Assembly: GCA_014642895.1 (NCBI GenBank)
Contig: BMJD01000010.1
Span: 1-64,000 of the forward strand
Length of the DNA: 64,000 nucleotides
Source: Lentibacillus populi
GTDB lineage: Bacteria; Bacillota; Bacilli; Bacillales; Amphibacillaceae
Direction: 5' to 3'
Made by a program: the position numbers and the translations under genes. Positions 25,039 through 34,102 of the stretch are shown piece after piece. Position 1 is the stretch's first letter. Each line of letters begins with the position of its first letter. A model generated the notes under the pieces. It was not told where the DNA came from and did not search any database. It saw only the letters and a list, made by a program, of their open reading frames with translations.

Positions 25039-26523
25039 ATGAAAAAGCTAGTATCACTACTGCTTGTCATCCCACTTTTTTATTGCTGGGGGGATTCGAT
25101 CCATGCAGAGGAGAATAATTCCATACAGGAGGAAATGATATATACGATTTTTGTTGATCGGTTTAACAATGGTGATCAGCAGCTTGGTAATCAGGTCAAT
25201 GTGGATGACCCAGAAGCATACCATGGTGGCGATATTAAAGGGATTACCGATAAATTGGATTACATAAAACAACTGGGCTTTACGACGATCTCCATATCAT
25301 CCATTATGGAAAACGCAGGAGAAGGCTACCATGGCTATTGGATTGAAAATTTTTTCGAGGTTGAAGAGCAATTTGGCACGATGGAAGACTTACAAAAGCT
25401 GGTTGAAGAGGCACATAAACGTGATTTGCACGTTATACTGGAATTTGTCCCGAATTATGTTGCACCGACACACCCATTTGCAAAAGATGCCGATAAAACG
25501 ATCCCAACTTCTGTAAAGGATTCGGTATGGCTGGATAAGGCAGTAACGTTAAATCTGGAAAATACAGAAGTGAAGAATATGCTTTTTAAGGCTGCAGACT
25601 TTTGGCTTGAAGAAGCAAATATTGATGGCTACAATCTTCACGCAATTGATCAAACACCACTCCCGTTCTTACAGGAATTTGTTGATCATCTGAGAAGCGT
25701 TAAGCCAAATATTGATTTAACTGGAAGTGTTTTACATGAGAATGATCTAACCGATGAATATGATAACGTGGGTATCCCGTTGATAGAAAATGCGGGAATG
25801 CAAAAGGCAATATCAGATGTATTGACCAATGCAGGAACACCGGTTGAAGAGCTTTATCATACATGGGAGTCGAACGGAAAAAGGGGAGGCTTAGTCTATG
25901 TTGATGATAAGTTTACCAAACGTTTTACCCAAAAGATCGTAGAAAGTGGGCAAAACCCATTAACAACGTGGAAAATCGCACTTGTCTACTTATATACAGC
26001 GCCAGGAGTACCACAAATCTATCAAGGCTCAGAAATACCGATGGATGGTGCATCGTTGGAAGAGGTACAACGGCTGGTGCAATTTAACAATAGTGACCAG
26101 GATTTACAGGACTACTTTAATAAAATCGCAGCTATTCGTAAACAATTTCCCGTCCTGTCGTATGGAGACTTTGAACTTGCAGGATCAAGCGGAGCAATGA
26201 GTGTGTTTAAACGATCTGATGAAGATACAACGATGTTTATCGCAATCAATAATGATACTGGCACGAAAGCAGTATCGGTCACCGATGTTCCTGATGGTAT
26301 GCAGCTAACCGGTTTGTTGGGTGATAACATTGTTCGTAAAAATGAACAGGGAAAGTACAAAATCGGGATTGATCGTGAATCGGTTGAAATATTTGTTGTT
26401 GAGAAGGATAACGGGTTTAATTGGCTGTTTATCGGCATGATCGTTGGTGTTTTTGTGTTATTTATTTTGGCGGTCGTCCTGTTAAGCCGGAAGCAGCGCA
26501 AGAACGAAGCAATACAACCTTAA
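25039..26523 (+). CDS. membrane-anchored GH13-like protein lacking catalytic residues
   Basis: The 494-residue protein has a signal peptide (about residues 1-23), an alpha-amylase-type barrel and a C-terminal membrane helix (about 462-483) with a basic tail. The fold marks are clear: MIYTIFVDRFNNGD, YHGGDIKGITDKLDYIKQLG and APGVPQIYQGSEIP (321-334). Yet every catalytic motif is altered: region I ends NY (139-140) instead of NH; region II GYNLHAID has Asn199 for Arg and His201 for the nucleophile Asp; region III has Ser230 for the acid Glu; region IV has Lys291 and Phe292 for His-Asp. It is therefore probably not a hydrolase but a binding or scaffold protein on the outer face of the membrane. 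The alignment is by eye. Confidence 0.85.
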   Translation: MKKLVSLLLVIPLFYCWGDSIHAEENNSIQEEMIYTIFVDRFNNGDQQLGNQVNVDDPEAYHGGDIKGITDKLDYIKQLGFTTISISSIMENAGEGYHGYWIENFFEVEEQFGTMEDLQKLVEEAHKRDLHVILEFVPNYVAPTHPFAKDADKTIPTSVKDSVWLDKAVTLNLENTEVKNMLFKAADFWLEEANIDGYNLHAIDQTPLPFLQEFVDHLRSVKPNIDLTGSVLHENDLTDEYDNVGIPLIENAGMQKAISDVLTNAGTPVEELYHTWESNGKRGGLVYVDDKFTKRFTQKIVESGQNPLTTWKIALVYLYTAPGVPQIYQGSEIPMDGASLEEVQRLVQFNNSDQDLQDYFNKIAAIRKQFPVLSYGDFELAGSSGAMSVFKRSDEDTTMFIAINNDTGTKAVSVTDVPDGMQLTGLLGDNIVRKNEQGKYKIGIDRESVEIFVVEKDNGFNWLFIGMIVGVFVLFILAVVLLSRKQRKNEAIQP

Positions 26524-26530
26524 ACTTATA

Positions 26531-26563
26531 AAGCACCCGGAATATGAATCCGGGTGCTTTTAT
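26531..26563. terminator. terminator between GH13-like and yppF-like genes
   Basis: AAGCACCCGG and CCGGGTGCTT form a perfect stem between two convergent genes, with T-rich sequence on the plus side. Confidence 0.85.
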
Positions 26564-26578
26564 ATGTAAGCTTAGTAT

Positions 26579-26767
26579 CTAGAAAGCATACTCATGTGAA
26601 GAAGTTGCACCTTGGTCATGTAAAAAATGAAATACTTTTTGGTAGGTTGTGATATCAATTTCGCCAGCAATATATTTCTTTTGGTAAAAATCCAGCAACT
26701 GGTTTATCGATTGGTAAGATTGCCCGCGATCTTGTTCATACGCCTGAATTAAATCTTGCAGCTGCAT
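26579..26767 (-). CDS. YppF-like small protein
   Basis: The 62-residue soluble protein (MQLQDLIQAYEQDRG... LLDFYQKKYIAGEIDITTYQ) has the length and helical pattern of the YppF family, small Bacillus proteins of unknown function. It has no membrane segment or cysteine. GGAGGATATTT precedes the ATG. Assignment rests on pattern memory of the central DFxQKxYIxGE(I/L) segment. Confidence 0.65.
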   Translation of the reverse strand: MQLQDLIQAYEQDRGQSYQSINQLLDFYQKKYIAGEIDITTYQKVFHFLHDQGATSSHEYAF

Positions 26768-26848
26768 AAATATCCTCCTTCATATATTTTTTAGAACTTG
26801 TCCAGTCAATGCTTATCTAAAAATATATGAAGGATATAGTAAATTCAT

Positions 26849-28075
26849 TCATACGGCTTGCTTTTTCTGTCTGGAAAAAGATAACCATATGATCAAAATA
26901 CCAATTGCCAGCAGTACACTTGCCGCAAGCAACCCTTGCGAAAAAAAGGGAAGAGATCCAAATCCGCACCAGCGGGCTAACCCATCACCAAATAAAAACA
27001 ATTCATTTACTAAAAAACCGATAAGGAAAATAATAATCCCTGATTGGACTAGTATTTTCTTTGTTTCTATAATTCGTGCCAGCTGATATTGGGTCAGGAT
27101 AAATATGCTGACGAAACCTAAAAGGGTAAAGTGCAAATAGCCAATAATGATACTTCTCGTTTGATAAACAAGTTCTGCCATCGTTGGTGAAATCAGCCCG
27201 AGCTCCATCGTACTTTTGACGACTAACAAGAAAAAGGTTATCCATAAACAAACGATAGTGATTTCGTTGACTTGTTTATAAAGGTGTAACCATATTCCTT
27301 TAAAGGCAACAACAAGAGCAAGCACCCCAATCCACTGACCAATACTGCCAATGGTTGCCAGTATGCTGCCATAGCTCCCCAGATCCCCCCATAGAACCGA
27401 TAAGAAATATCCCGGAAACAGGGCGGCAAAATAAATCCAGAATCCTGTTTTTACCAGTGAATGATGAAAATGAATCCTTCTCTGGTGAAGGACAATAATA
27501 AATAATCCAATCAATACGAGGTACAGCCAGCCATTGTATTGGAAATGTAAATAAAAATAAATGGCCATATCAAAAATCGGACTGTTCCTTAAACCATTTG
27601 CGGAAATAAATCCTAATGAAAAAGGACCGATTGACGAGATGATTAATGCAATTAATGAACCGTTGATAAATAACCGGCTTGTATTAGGCAGGTTATTCTG
27701 TTGTTTTAGCTGCCGGTATATAAATAGAGCAGCCCAGTATTCGGTAAAAATATGAATACTTGAGATGATAATCGAATATACCCCATAACCCTGATAAATA
27801 AAAGCTGTAAACATTAAAAACGAGGTGATAAAAATGGTTATCATCAGTGCAATTGCTTGCCGTTTTTGCCTGATGGATTTCCAAAAAAGCGTTAAAAAAA
27901 TAAGGAAAACCCCGATAAATGCCCATCCCAAAATAGCTAAATGGGAATGTGCATGCATAACGTTTGTGTATGGAATCGTGCTGCTTGGAAAAAACGAAAA
28001 TAATCGCATCCATAAACCGGATAGAGCTGTAAGGGTAAATAAAATAAAGGTAAAATGTATAAATAGCCGCGGCAT
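26849..28075 (-). CDS. heme-copper-oxidase-I-like 12-helix membrane protein
   Basis: The 408-residue protein is almost entirely membrane helices (about twelve). A striking HAHSHLAILGW motif (His41, His43, His45) in the second helix resembles the heme-binding histidine region of oxidase subunit I and NnrS-like proteins. No CuB triad or subunit II gene is seen, so it is not a complete oxidase. A second protein of similar size and kind is encoded at 38779-40026 in an FNR-linked operon. Such single proteins are common in bacilli; a role in heme, NO or oxygen response is possible but unproven. Confidence 0.65.
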   Translation of the reverse strand: MPRLFIHFTFILFTLTALSGLWMRLFSFFPSSTIPYTNVMHAHSHLAILGWAFIGVFLIFLTLFWKSIRQKRQAIALMITIFITSFLMFTAFIYQGYGVYSIIISSIHIFTEYWAALFIYRQLKQQNNLPNTSRLFINGSLIALIISSIGPFSLGFISANGLRNSPIFDMAIYFYLHFQYNGWLYLVLIGLFIIVLHQRRIHFHHSLVKTGFWIYFAALFPGYFLSVLWGDLGSYGSILATIGSIGQWIGVLALVVAFKGIWLHLYKQVNEITIVCLWITFFLLVVKSTMELGLISPTMAELVYQTRSIIIGYLHFTLLGFVSIFILTQYQLARIIETKKILVQSGIIIFLIGFLVNELFLFGDGLARWCGFGSLPFFSQGLLAASVLLAIGILIIWLSFSRQKKQAV

Positions 28076-28211
28076 TCTATGATCGCTCCTACATCAATAA
28101 CTATTATTAATTTTCATCAAATAGGACAAAAGATGCAATAGGAAATAGAAGAATGTCAAAGAAATATAACATTTTTGTGTCGTAAATGGCAATTTTTGTG
28201 GGAAGAAAAGA

Positions 28212-28251
28212 GATCTCCTGTCACGGATACAAGGTTTTGTACCAGACAGGA
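28212..28251. other. isolated hairpin in the 28076-28399 gap
   Basis: CTCCTGTC and GACAGGAG enclose an inner imperfect pair GGATACAA / TTTGTACC. There is no T-run on the plus side. The remaining gap shows no gene or promoter that I can support. Confidence 0.4.
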
Positions 28252-28399
28252 GTGTTTACCAGGGCTCATTAATGTTCAATTTATTTACGAGCTTATTAGA
28301 GTGCTTCATACAACGGAAGGGGGCATCAAATAACGCAAATCACTCATCTATAAGAATTTCAATTTTGAAAGTGTGTATACATAACTCTGCTAAGTATCG

Positions 28400-30565
28400 C
28401 TAATTCATGGTGGATGGGTCAGGAAAAGCTATTTTCTGGATAATTTTTTTACCTTTCAGGTCATATACCCTCATTTGGTCATACGAAAAAGTATAAAGGT
28501 TATGATCAACTGAAACAATCCGCCTGATTTCCGAATCCCATTCCGGGTAATCTTGTACATTTTCCTGGTGAGTGATCGAATCTTTCAAGACAATCCCATC
28601 TTCTGGAGAAATGCTATATAAGAAAGCACCTGCAAAAACAGGCCGTTCTTCTTCGTAGGTGGCATCGCCTTTATGGACTGTTTTAGCGTCAAACGCCACA
28701 GCAGGAAATCCGAACAGGTTTTTATCCGGGTGTTTGAATAAAGCTTTATGATTATGATTCAACTCGGTATACGAGCTGCCTTCACCAATTACTTCACTAT
28801 CTATTTCTTTCGGATTCGCTTGATCACTGACATCAAATAAAGACAGTTTAATCCCATCCATACGTACGGATGGTTCATTACTATTTTCTTCCTGTACTAG
28901 CTTTGTATGCTGTCCAAATCCAATCACATGATCTTTGTCAAGGGGATGGAGGTAATTACTGAATCCAGGTATTTTTAACTTTCCTAACACAGTGGGTGTC
29001 GCTGGATCAGCTAAGTCAATTACAAATAATGGATCAACCTGCTTGAACGTGACCATATAGGCGACATTGTCCAGATACCGTACACTATATATCTGTTCCC
29101 CTTTCGCGAGATCCTCAATCGAACCTAATGCATTGAGTTTGGAATCAAACGTGTACAAATTATTTGTCGTGGTATTGTCTTTTTCATTTGTGGTTGCGAC
29201 ACGAAATACCCCGTCACGTTCGTCCATGGCAAATTGATTTACCAATGTACCGCTAACGGAGAGTGAATTTTGGAAATCTATCGAACCATTGTCAATATGA
29301 AATTGAAATATTTCAGTATTAGCTGAATTATTGACAGCTATTTCGGCTGAATCACTTGTTTCCAAGGCAGCATCATACTTTTCCATTGCGATATAGATGT
29401 TATTTTTTGACATGTATAGCTGATCAGAAGCACCCAAGTATGATTCAATTTGCGCAGCTTCTTCCATGTCATTCAAATTAATGGATGCCAGCAACATAAA
29501 GGCGTTCTCCGTGCTTTCCGGGAAAAAATAGATGTCATGATATGCTAGCGGCTGGCTATTACTTTGGGCTACTGCACTATCCTTTATAAATGGACGTGGA
29601 TCCATATTTTGCTTGTTGTCTTGCAAAATATGATACGGCGGATATGAGTTGGCAACCAAATAGAGATAGCCATCCATTTGTCGAGAAGCGGTCATATCAC
29701 CCTCCAAAGTTACTTCTCTAATTTTTTCTGGTGGTTTTTGATCAGAGATACGATAAAAAATAATGCTTGTTTGCTCCATAACGTATTCAGCTGTTTTCGA
29801 TTGATCACGCAGGCTTTTACTGGAATTGCCAATTGCGATCAACAAATCCTTGTGAACGTACAATTCAACAGGCTGAAAATGCTCTTCGCTAATTGTGCTT
29901 TTTGCCGTGCTGCTTTTCCCGTTTGCTTCAGCAATGATGATGTCGGAATCTCTGGCAAAATAAATGGAATTCCCGTCTGTTTTTATCAAATCACCCTCGT
30001 CAATACCATGTACCTGCACATTTGTTTCCGATGTAGTGGGGGTATTTTCTGCTGCAGAACTCTCTGTCTTCATATCAGCAGTAGCGTTATCTTCTTCAAG
30101 GACAGTAAACTCTTTTGTTTGCTCTGTTCGTTCTTCTAAAAGCGTTACCAGCTGCTTGCGGTTTTTAATGCTCGGCAGTTCGTCAACAGCCTGAAATGAG
30201 TGGGTGAATTTATCACCGAAGTTTTTACCCCCGGCTGTTTGCACCGTATCCGTAATGATTAATTGGTATGTTTCCCCAATGGTATAACCGGATTCGGGTG
30301 CGTTGATTGTAAGTACTGTGTGATCCACATTCCATTTCCAGGAAACCGGAACAGATTTTTTATCAGCGGAAATGACTTGTACTGTTTCATGATGGAACGT
30401 TTCCGGATCCATCTCCTGAGAAAAATGAATCTGCCAAGCTTTAAAAGGGGGTGCGTGGCTAGATGCGAATGGAATCTCCACTTTTAATGAATGGGAAAAA
30501 AACAAAAATGCACAGACTGTGATTGCAATACACACACCACTAACCAGCCAAACTTTCTTTTTCAT
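28400..30565 (-). CDS. secreted or membrane-anchored beta-propeller domain protein
   Basis: The 721-residue protein has an N-terminal membrane anchor or signal (about residues 4-24), then an Ig-like domain (WQIHFSQEMDPETF ... GETYQLIITDTVQ) of the SbsA/Big_5 kind, a Thr/Glu-rich linker, and a long C-terminal domain with VHGIDEGDLIKTDG, VARDSDIIIA-type strands and blades such as YLVANSYPPY and FVIDLADPATPTVLGKLKIPGFSNYLHPLD. This matches the bacterial C-terminal beta-propeller family (PF09826), of unknown function at the cell surface. The start at 30565 follows GAGGTG; the 75-codon upstream extension has no signal sequence and is not used. Confidence 0.85.
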   Translation of the reverse strand: MKKKVWLVSGVCIAITVCAFLFFSHSLKVEIPFASSHAPPFKAWQIHFSQEMDPETFHHETVQVISADKKSVPVSWKWNVDHTVLTINAPESGYTIGETYQLIITDTVQTAGGKNFGDKFTHSFQAVDELPSIKNRKQLVTLLEERTEQTKEFTVLEEDNATADMKTESSAAENTPTTSETNVQVHGIDEGDLIKTDGNSIYFARDSDIIIAEANGKSSTAKSTISEEHFQPVELYVHKDLLIAIGNSSKSLRDQSKTAEYVMEQTSIIFYRISDQKPPEKIREVTLEGDMTASRQMDGYLYLVANSYPPYHILQDNKQNMDPRPFIKDSAVAQSNSQPLAYHDIYFFPESTENAFMLLASINLNDMEEAAQIESYLGASDQLYMSKNNIYIAMEKYDAALETSDSAEIAVNNSANTEIFQFHIDNGSIDFQNSLSVSGTLVNQFAMDERDGVFRVATTNEKDNTTTNNLYTFDSKLNALGSIEDLAKGEQIYSVRYLDNVAYMVTFKQVDPLFVIDLADPATPTVLGKLKIPGFSNYLHPLDKDHVIGFGQHTKLVQEENSNEPSVRMDGIKLSLFDVSDQANPKEIDSEVIGEGSSYTELNHNHKALFKHPDKNLFGFPAVAFDAKTVHKGDATYEEERPVFAGAFLYSISPEDGIVLKDSITHQENVQDYPEWDSEIRRIVSVDHNLYTFSYDQMRVYDLKGKKIIQKIAFPDPSTMN

Positions 30566-30861
30566 TGGATACACCTCATTTTTAATCCTGTTTAACAAAT
30601 TAGACGATGAACATTTATTTTTGTTACAGAAGGAGTTGAAAATGTGGTTGAACATTGTGATGAATGGAACTGCAAAACTGCGCGGCAAGGGGAAATTGAA
30701 TGTATCTTGTGCCTTTGATCTGGTGGAACGGTGGAAGGGACTATTTTCCGAACAAACGCAGCACTTCATTAGTGATAAAGTGAACTTCATTCAGTGGGGT
30801 ATTACTTCGCGTTAATGCGTGATAAAAAAGAAAAAGCTACCCAACAGGATAGCCTAATAGT

Positions 30862-30910
30862 GCATGTTCAAAAAGTCGCCGCTTATCATTTGGTGACTTT
30901 TTGAACATGC
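30862..30910. repeat. 49-base palindromic element of the TTCAAAAAG family
   Basis: GCATGTTCAAAAAGTC and GACTTTTTGAACATGC are perfect 16-base arms around a 17-base centre. On the minus strand the centre reads ACCAAATGATAAGCGGC. The left end of this unit recurs at 36.4 kb and 54.4 kb. It could also terminate transcription from either side, lying between degV and the beta-propeller gene promoter. Confidence 0.75.
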
Positions 30911-30921
30911 TCTAATATCAT

Positions 30922-31782
30922 TTATTTATATTGATCATTTAAGAAAAACAGGGCAAGTGTACCTGGCCCGGAGTGTGCTCCGATTACTGAACCAACCATT
31001 TCAATCACGATATCCTTTGGTTGGAATTTTTCCTTAATCATTTCCGCTAATTGTTCGGCTCGTTCCAAATCATCGCCGTGGCTAATACCAATAACCTGAT
31101 TGTTGATATCAACACCACGTTCGTCCATAATGTCAACCATACGGGCAAGCAATTTTTTGGACCCGCGCATTTTTTCAAGTGGGATTAATTTGCCATCGTC
31201 AACATGCAGGATCGGTTTAATTTTTAATAAAGAACCGACAAATGCGGCTGTTTTACTAACCCGCCCGCCACGATACAGGTATTCCAGGTCATCAACGGTA
31301 AAAATGTGCTCCATATGGTTGGCATGGTAGGTTGCAGTTTCCAAAATTTCTTCCACACTTGCACCGTTTTTCGCGAGTTGGGCAGCTCGGAGAACGACCA
31401 GTCCATAGCCGATTGAAGCGCATTTTGTGTCAACCGCATAAATGGGCGCATCCGGATAGTTTTCTTTAATTTCCTGCTCCATCATTTTTGCTGCTTGATA
31501 TGTACCAGATAGCTCCGAGGAGAAGGCGAAATAAATTAAGGGTTGATTTGTTTCCGCGTACGATGTAAAAATAGTTTTAAAAGCTTGGGCAGATGCTTGG
31601 GATGTTTTCGGACTTTTTCCTTCGCGCATTGCATCATAGACGGTTTTCGCCGAAATGGTCTTTCCATCCTGAAAGTCTTTTTCATCAAGATGAACGGTTA
31701 ATGGTATCATTTCAATGGCAAATTCGTTATAATATTGTTCCGACAGATCACATGCTGAATCGGCTAGAATTTTTACATTCAT
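30922..31782 (-). CDS. DegV family protein (YitS-like)
   Basis: The 286-residue protein binds fatty acids; DegV/FakB-type proteins present acyl chains to the FakA kinase. Typical marks are the N-terminal KILADSACDLS, MIPLTVHLDEKDFQDG, the TSQASAQAF loop, SSELSGTYQAA and the C-terminal GSVIGAHSGPGTLALFF. The start at 31782 follows AAGGTG; an ATG five codons upstream overlaps this site. The next gene on the other strand is yitT-like, as in the B. subtilis yitS-yitT order, although there the orientation may differ. Confidence 0.93.
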   Translation of the reverse strand: MNVKILADSACDLSEQYYNEFAIEMIPLTVHLDEKDFQDGKTISAKTVYDAMREGKSPKTSQASAQAFKTIFTSYAETNQPLIYFAFSSELSGTYQAAKMMEQEIKENYPDAPIYAVDTKCASIGYGLVVLRAAQLAKNGASVEEILETATYHANHMEHIFTVDDLEYLYRGGRVSKTAAFVGSLLKIKPILHVDDGKLIPLEKMRGSKKLLARMVDIMDERGVDINNQVIGISHGDDLERAEQLAEMIKEKFQPKDIVIEMVGSVIGAHSGPGTLALFFLNDQYK

Positions 31783-32038
31783 GTTTTTCACCTTCATTCA
31801 TAAAATAAAACGTTATTTTCTTATTAGTTTATAGCTAATATAGTAGTTAGTCAAAGTATATTTCTTCATTATTTTCAAAATTGCCAGCTTTTACCCGTCT
31901 AAACGGGCAGTGAAACACTGCTTCCAGATACTTAAAGAAAGTGGAAAAGAAAATGCCGGGGATTAACTACCCGTAAAGATTCGATCGTTCAGCAAACGGT
32001 TAGAGGGAAAAAGCCCATTGAATTATAAGGAGGCAGAC

Positions 32039-32884
32039 ATGTTTTTAGTTGAGGCAAAACGGATTATTATTGTTATATTCGGTTCTTTATTAGGAGCTAT
32101 TTCATTAAACTTCTTTCTCATTGAAGCCAATGTCTATGCGAGTGGTTTCACGGGTGCTGCACAGCTCATTTCGAGTATCTTTAAAGACTTTTTGGATATT
32201 CGGATTAGTACTGGTATTCTGTTATTCCTGCTTAATATTCCGGTTGCCGTCTTGGGATGGTTTAAAGTAGGAAAAGGTTTTACGATTTATAGTGCAATTT
32301 CTGTTTTGTGCACAACGATCTTTTTGGAAGTTCTCCCGGTACTTCGCTTATCAGAGGATATTATATTAAACGCTGTATTTGGTGGCGTTATTGCAGGAAC
32401 TGGTGTAGGAATTACACTAAAGATTGGTGCATCAACAGGTGGTATGGATATTGTGGCAATGGTACTTTCCCGAATGAAGGACAGGCCAATTGGTACATAC
32501 TTTTTATTGCTGAATGCTGTTATAATTGCGTTGGCTGGTGTACTTTATGAACCGGAAAATGCTTTATATACGATGGTAGCATTATATGTAACAACACGTG
32601 TTATAGACGCCATTCATACTCGCCATGAGAAGGTAACGGCTATGATTATAACGCACAAGGCAGAAGAACTGCAACAGGCAATTCATAATAAAATGGTGCG
32701 GGGCATCACCATTTTACCTGCAACAGGCGCGTATACAAAAGAAAACAAAAATATGATGTATCTTGTTATTACAAGGTACGAGCTATATGACCTGGAAAAA
32801 ATTATTTCCGAAGTGGATCCGAATGCATTCACCAATATTGTGCAAACAACAGGGATTTTCGGATTTTTTAGACGCAACGACTAA
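32039..32884 (+). CDS. yitT: YitT family membrane protein (DUF161/DUF2179)
   Basis: The 281-residue protein has five or six membrane helices in the first 190 residues (with NFFLIEANVYASGFTGAAQL and KIGASTGGMDIVAM, family marks) and a cytosolic C-terminal DUF2179 domain (HTRHEKVTAMIITHKAEEL ... FTNIVQTTGIFGFF). Function in the family is unknown. GGAGG lies 6 bases before the ATG; an ATG seven codons upstream has no site. It is followed by a lipoprotein gene after 23 bases. Confidence 0.92.
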   Translation: MFLVEAKRIIIVIFGSLLGAISLNFFLIEANVYASGFTGAAQLISSIFKDFLDIRISTGILLFLLNIPVAVLGWFKVGKGFTIYSAISVLCTTIFLEVLPVLRLSEDIILNAVFGGVIAGTGVGITLKIGASTGGMDIVAMVLSRMKDRPIGTYFLLLNAVIIALAGVLYEPENALYTMVALYVTTRVIDAIHTRHEKVTAMIITHKAEELQQAIHNKMVRGITILPATGAYTKENKNMMYLVITRYELYDLEKIISEVDPNAFTNIVQTTGIFGFFRRND

Positions 32885-32907
32885 TTTAAGCTGCAAGGAG
32901 GTAAAGC

Positions 32908-33336
32908 ATGAAAAAACTACTATTGTTAGCTTCCATCATTTTTCTTTTGGCAGGCTGCAGCGGTCAAGATAATCCAGGCCAGAAGGAAAACCAGAATCAG
33001 GATAAGCCAGTAGCGGACAAGGAAAAGGTTTCGGTACAATTAAATAATATTGATATTAAAACACCAGATGGAAAAATTATAGTGAAAGGGAATGCGAACG
33101 CTACAAATGACGAATTTTTCTTTACGTTAAAATATGGTGATACCGTTGTTGTGGAAGAGAGAAAAATTGAATTGGATACGGATAAAAGTGGGTGGGGGAG
33201 TTTCGAATTGGCGATTGATCAGCCTGATGACGGAAAAACAGCAAAACAAATTCCGGTCTTTACGTTTTATAGTAAAAATAACGAAGGTGAGATCGTTAAT
33301 CCAAATTATGTACCAGTGGATGTTGGGAAAGAATAA
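32908..33336 (+). CDS. small lipoprotein with an Ig-like (Gmad2-type) domain
   Basis: The 142-residue product has a lipoprotein signal with lipobox LAGC (Cys17) and a hydrophilic Asn/Gln/Lys linker. The remaining ~95 residues look like a single beta-sandwich: IDIKTPDGKIIVKGNA ... GWGSFELAID ... VFTFYSKNNEGEIVNP. This pattern resembles the Gmad2 domain of spore-germination-linked proteins, or BsuPI-type inhibitors; B. subtilis has the inhibitor gene ipi at this place (after yitT). I cannot decide between these. Confidence 0.7.
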   Translation: MKKLLLLASIIFLLAGCSGQDNPGQKENQNQDKPVADKEKVSVQLNNIDIKTPDGKIIVKGNANATNDEFFFTLKYGDTVVVEERKIELDTDKSGWGSFELAIDQPDDGKTAKQIPVFTFYSKNNEGEIVNPNYVPVDVGKE

Positions 33337-33355
33337 AACATTAAGCAAGTTATGT

Positions 33356-33385
33356 AAAAAAGCTTGGACTACCCAAGCTTTTTTT
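33356..33385. terminator. terminator between lipoprotein and NifU-N genes
   Basis: AAAAAAGCTTGG and CCAAGCTTTTTT form a perfect stem with A- and T-runs on either side, suited to both convergent transcripts. Confidence 0.9.
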
Positions 33386-33412
33386 ATAATATAATTCGGT
33401 TCCCATCGCGGA

Positions 33413-33676
33413 TTAATATCCGTAGCTCTCAAATACCTTTATCACTTCAGGTTGAAGGTCGTCCCATTCCACATCAAATTGTTTATTGACTGTAATGAAA
33501 TTTTGATATCCAAAGACATTATCAACGCCTTTCAGCTTCATTAAATCATTGAGTATTTCATGTTCACTTGTATCCCCGGGCATTACAGAAATACTGTTGT
33601 TGCCTTGAAAGATCAATTTATCTGTTGTAAATTTCAGCGCGTTTGGATTCGGTGTAGCTTCAGCTCTTACTCCCAT
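33413..33676 (-). CDS. NifU N-terminal domain (Nfu-N-like) scaffold protein
   Basis: The 87-residue protein consists of the Nfu N-terminal domain only: ATPNPNALKFTTDKLI near the start, then FGYQNFITVNKQFDVEWDDLQPEV. The C-terminal CxxC iron-sulfur domain of full Nfu is absent, as in the single-domain proteins common in bacilli. A role in iron-sulfur handling is inferred from the family. AGGAGGG precedes the start. Confidence 0.88.
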   Translation of the reverse strand: MGVRAEATPNPNALKFTTDKLIFQGNNSISVMPGDTSEHEILNDLMKLKGVDNVFGYQNFITVNKQFDVEWDDLQPEVIKVFESYGY

Positions 33677-33754
33677 GTATTAATCCCTCCTAAAATTATA
33701 CCTACTTACATCTATATTAGCAGAAAAAGAACAGGGAAAAAAGATATAAATGAA

Positions 33755-33791
33755 AAATCCCCCGGTCAATTTTCATTGGCCAGGGGGATTT
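33755..33791 (-). terminator. terminator downstream of the DUF3813 gene
   Basis: AAATCCCCC and GGGGGATTT enclose an inner stem (GGTCAAT / ATTGGCC). On the minus strand five T follow. It probably ends the transcript of the two small genes at 33908-34252. Confidence 0.75.
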
Positions 33792-33907
33792 GCTTAGTAA
33801 TAGCGAAACTGTTTCATCATTGTTAATGAAGTAGATATTGACTAAGACCAAGCTTTTAGGTAGGACAAGCATGTGGTTTCTGCCTGCCCAGACCATTTTT
33901 GCGGAGA

Positions 33908-34102
33908 TTAGCTCAATTGGTTTTTTTGTTTAAGTGTTTGTTCAAGCTGCTGCAATTGCTGCTTTTCCTCAGCTGTACAATCGTTGTATGCTTGCTGGAT
34001 AGCATTTTGTGCAGCCTGTTTTTCCTGTTCACTAGGCGTATTTTGAGCATTTGTTAAACGACTAACAGCAGATTTGGCTTGTTGAAAAAGATTATTTTCC
34101 AA
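33908..34102 (-). CDS. DUF3813 family small protein
   Basis: The 64-residue protein (MENNLFQQAKSAVSRL...) is a Gln/Asn-rich, helical, soluble protein of the Bacillus DUF3813 type, function unknown. It starts with TTG directly after the TAA of the preceding small gene, with AGGAGGA 6 bases upstream, so the two are translated together. Confidence 0.75.
   Translation of the reverse strand: MENNLFQQAKSAVSRLTNAQNTPSEQEKQAAQNAIQQAYNDCTAEEKQQLQQLEQTLKQKNQLS

Noticed and set aside
29678-30139. 153-codon frame opposite the beta-propeller gene
   Set aside because: It is antisense to a well-supported coding sequence and its product is a cysteine-rich low-complexity chain without a family look.
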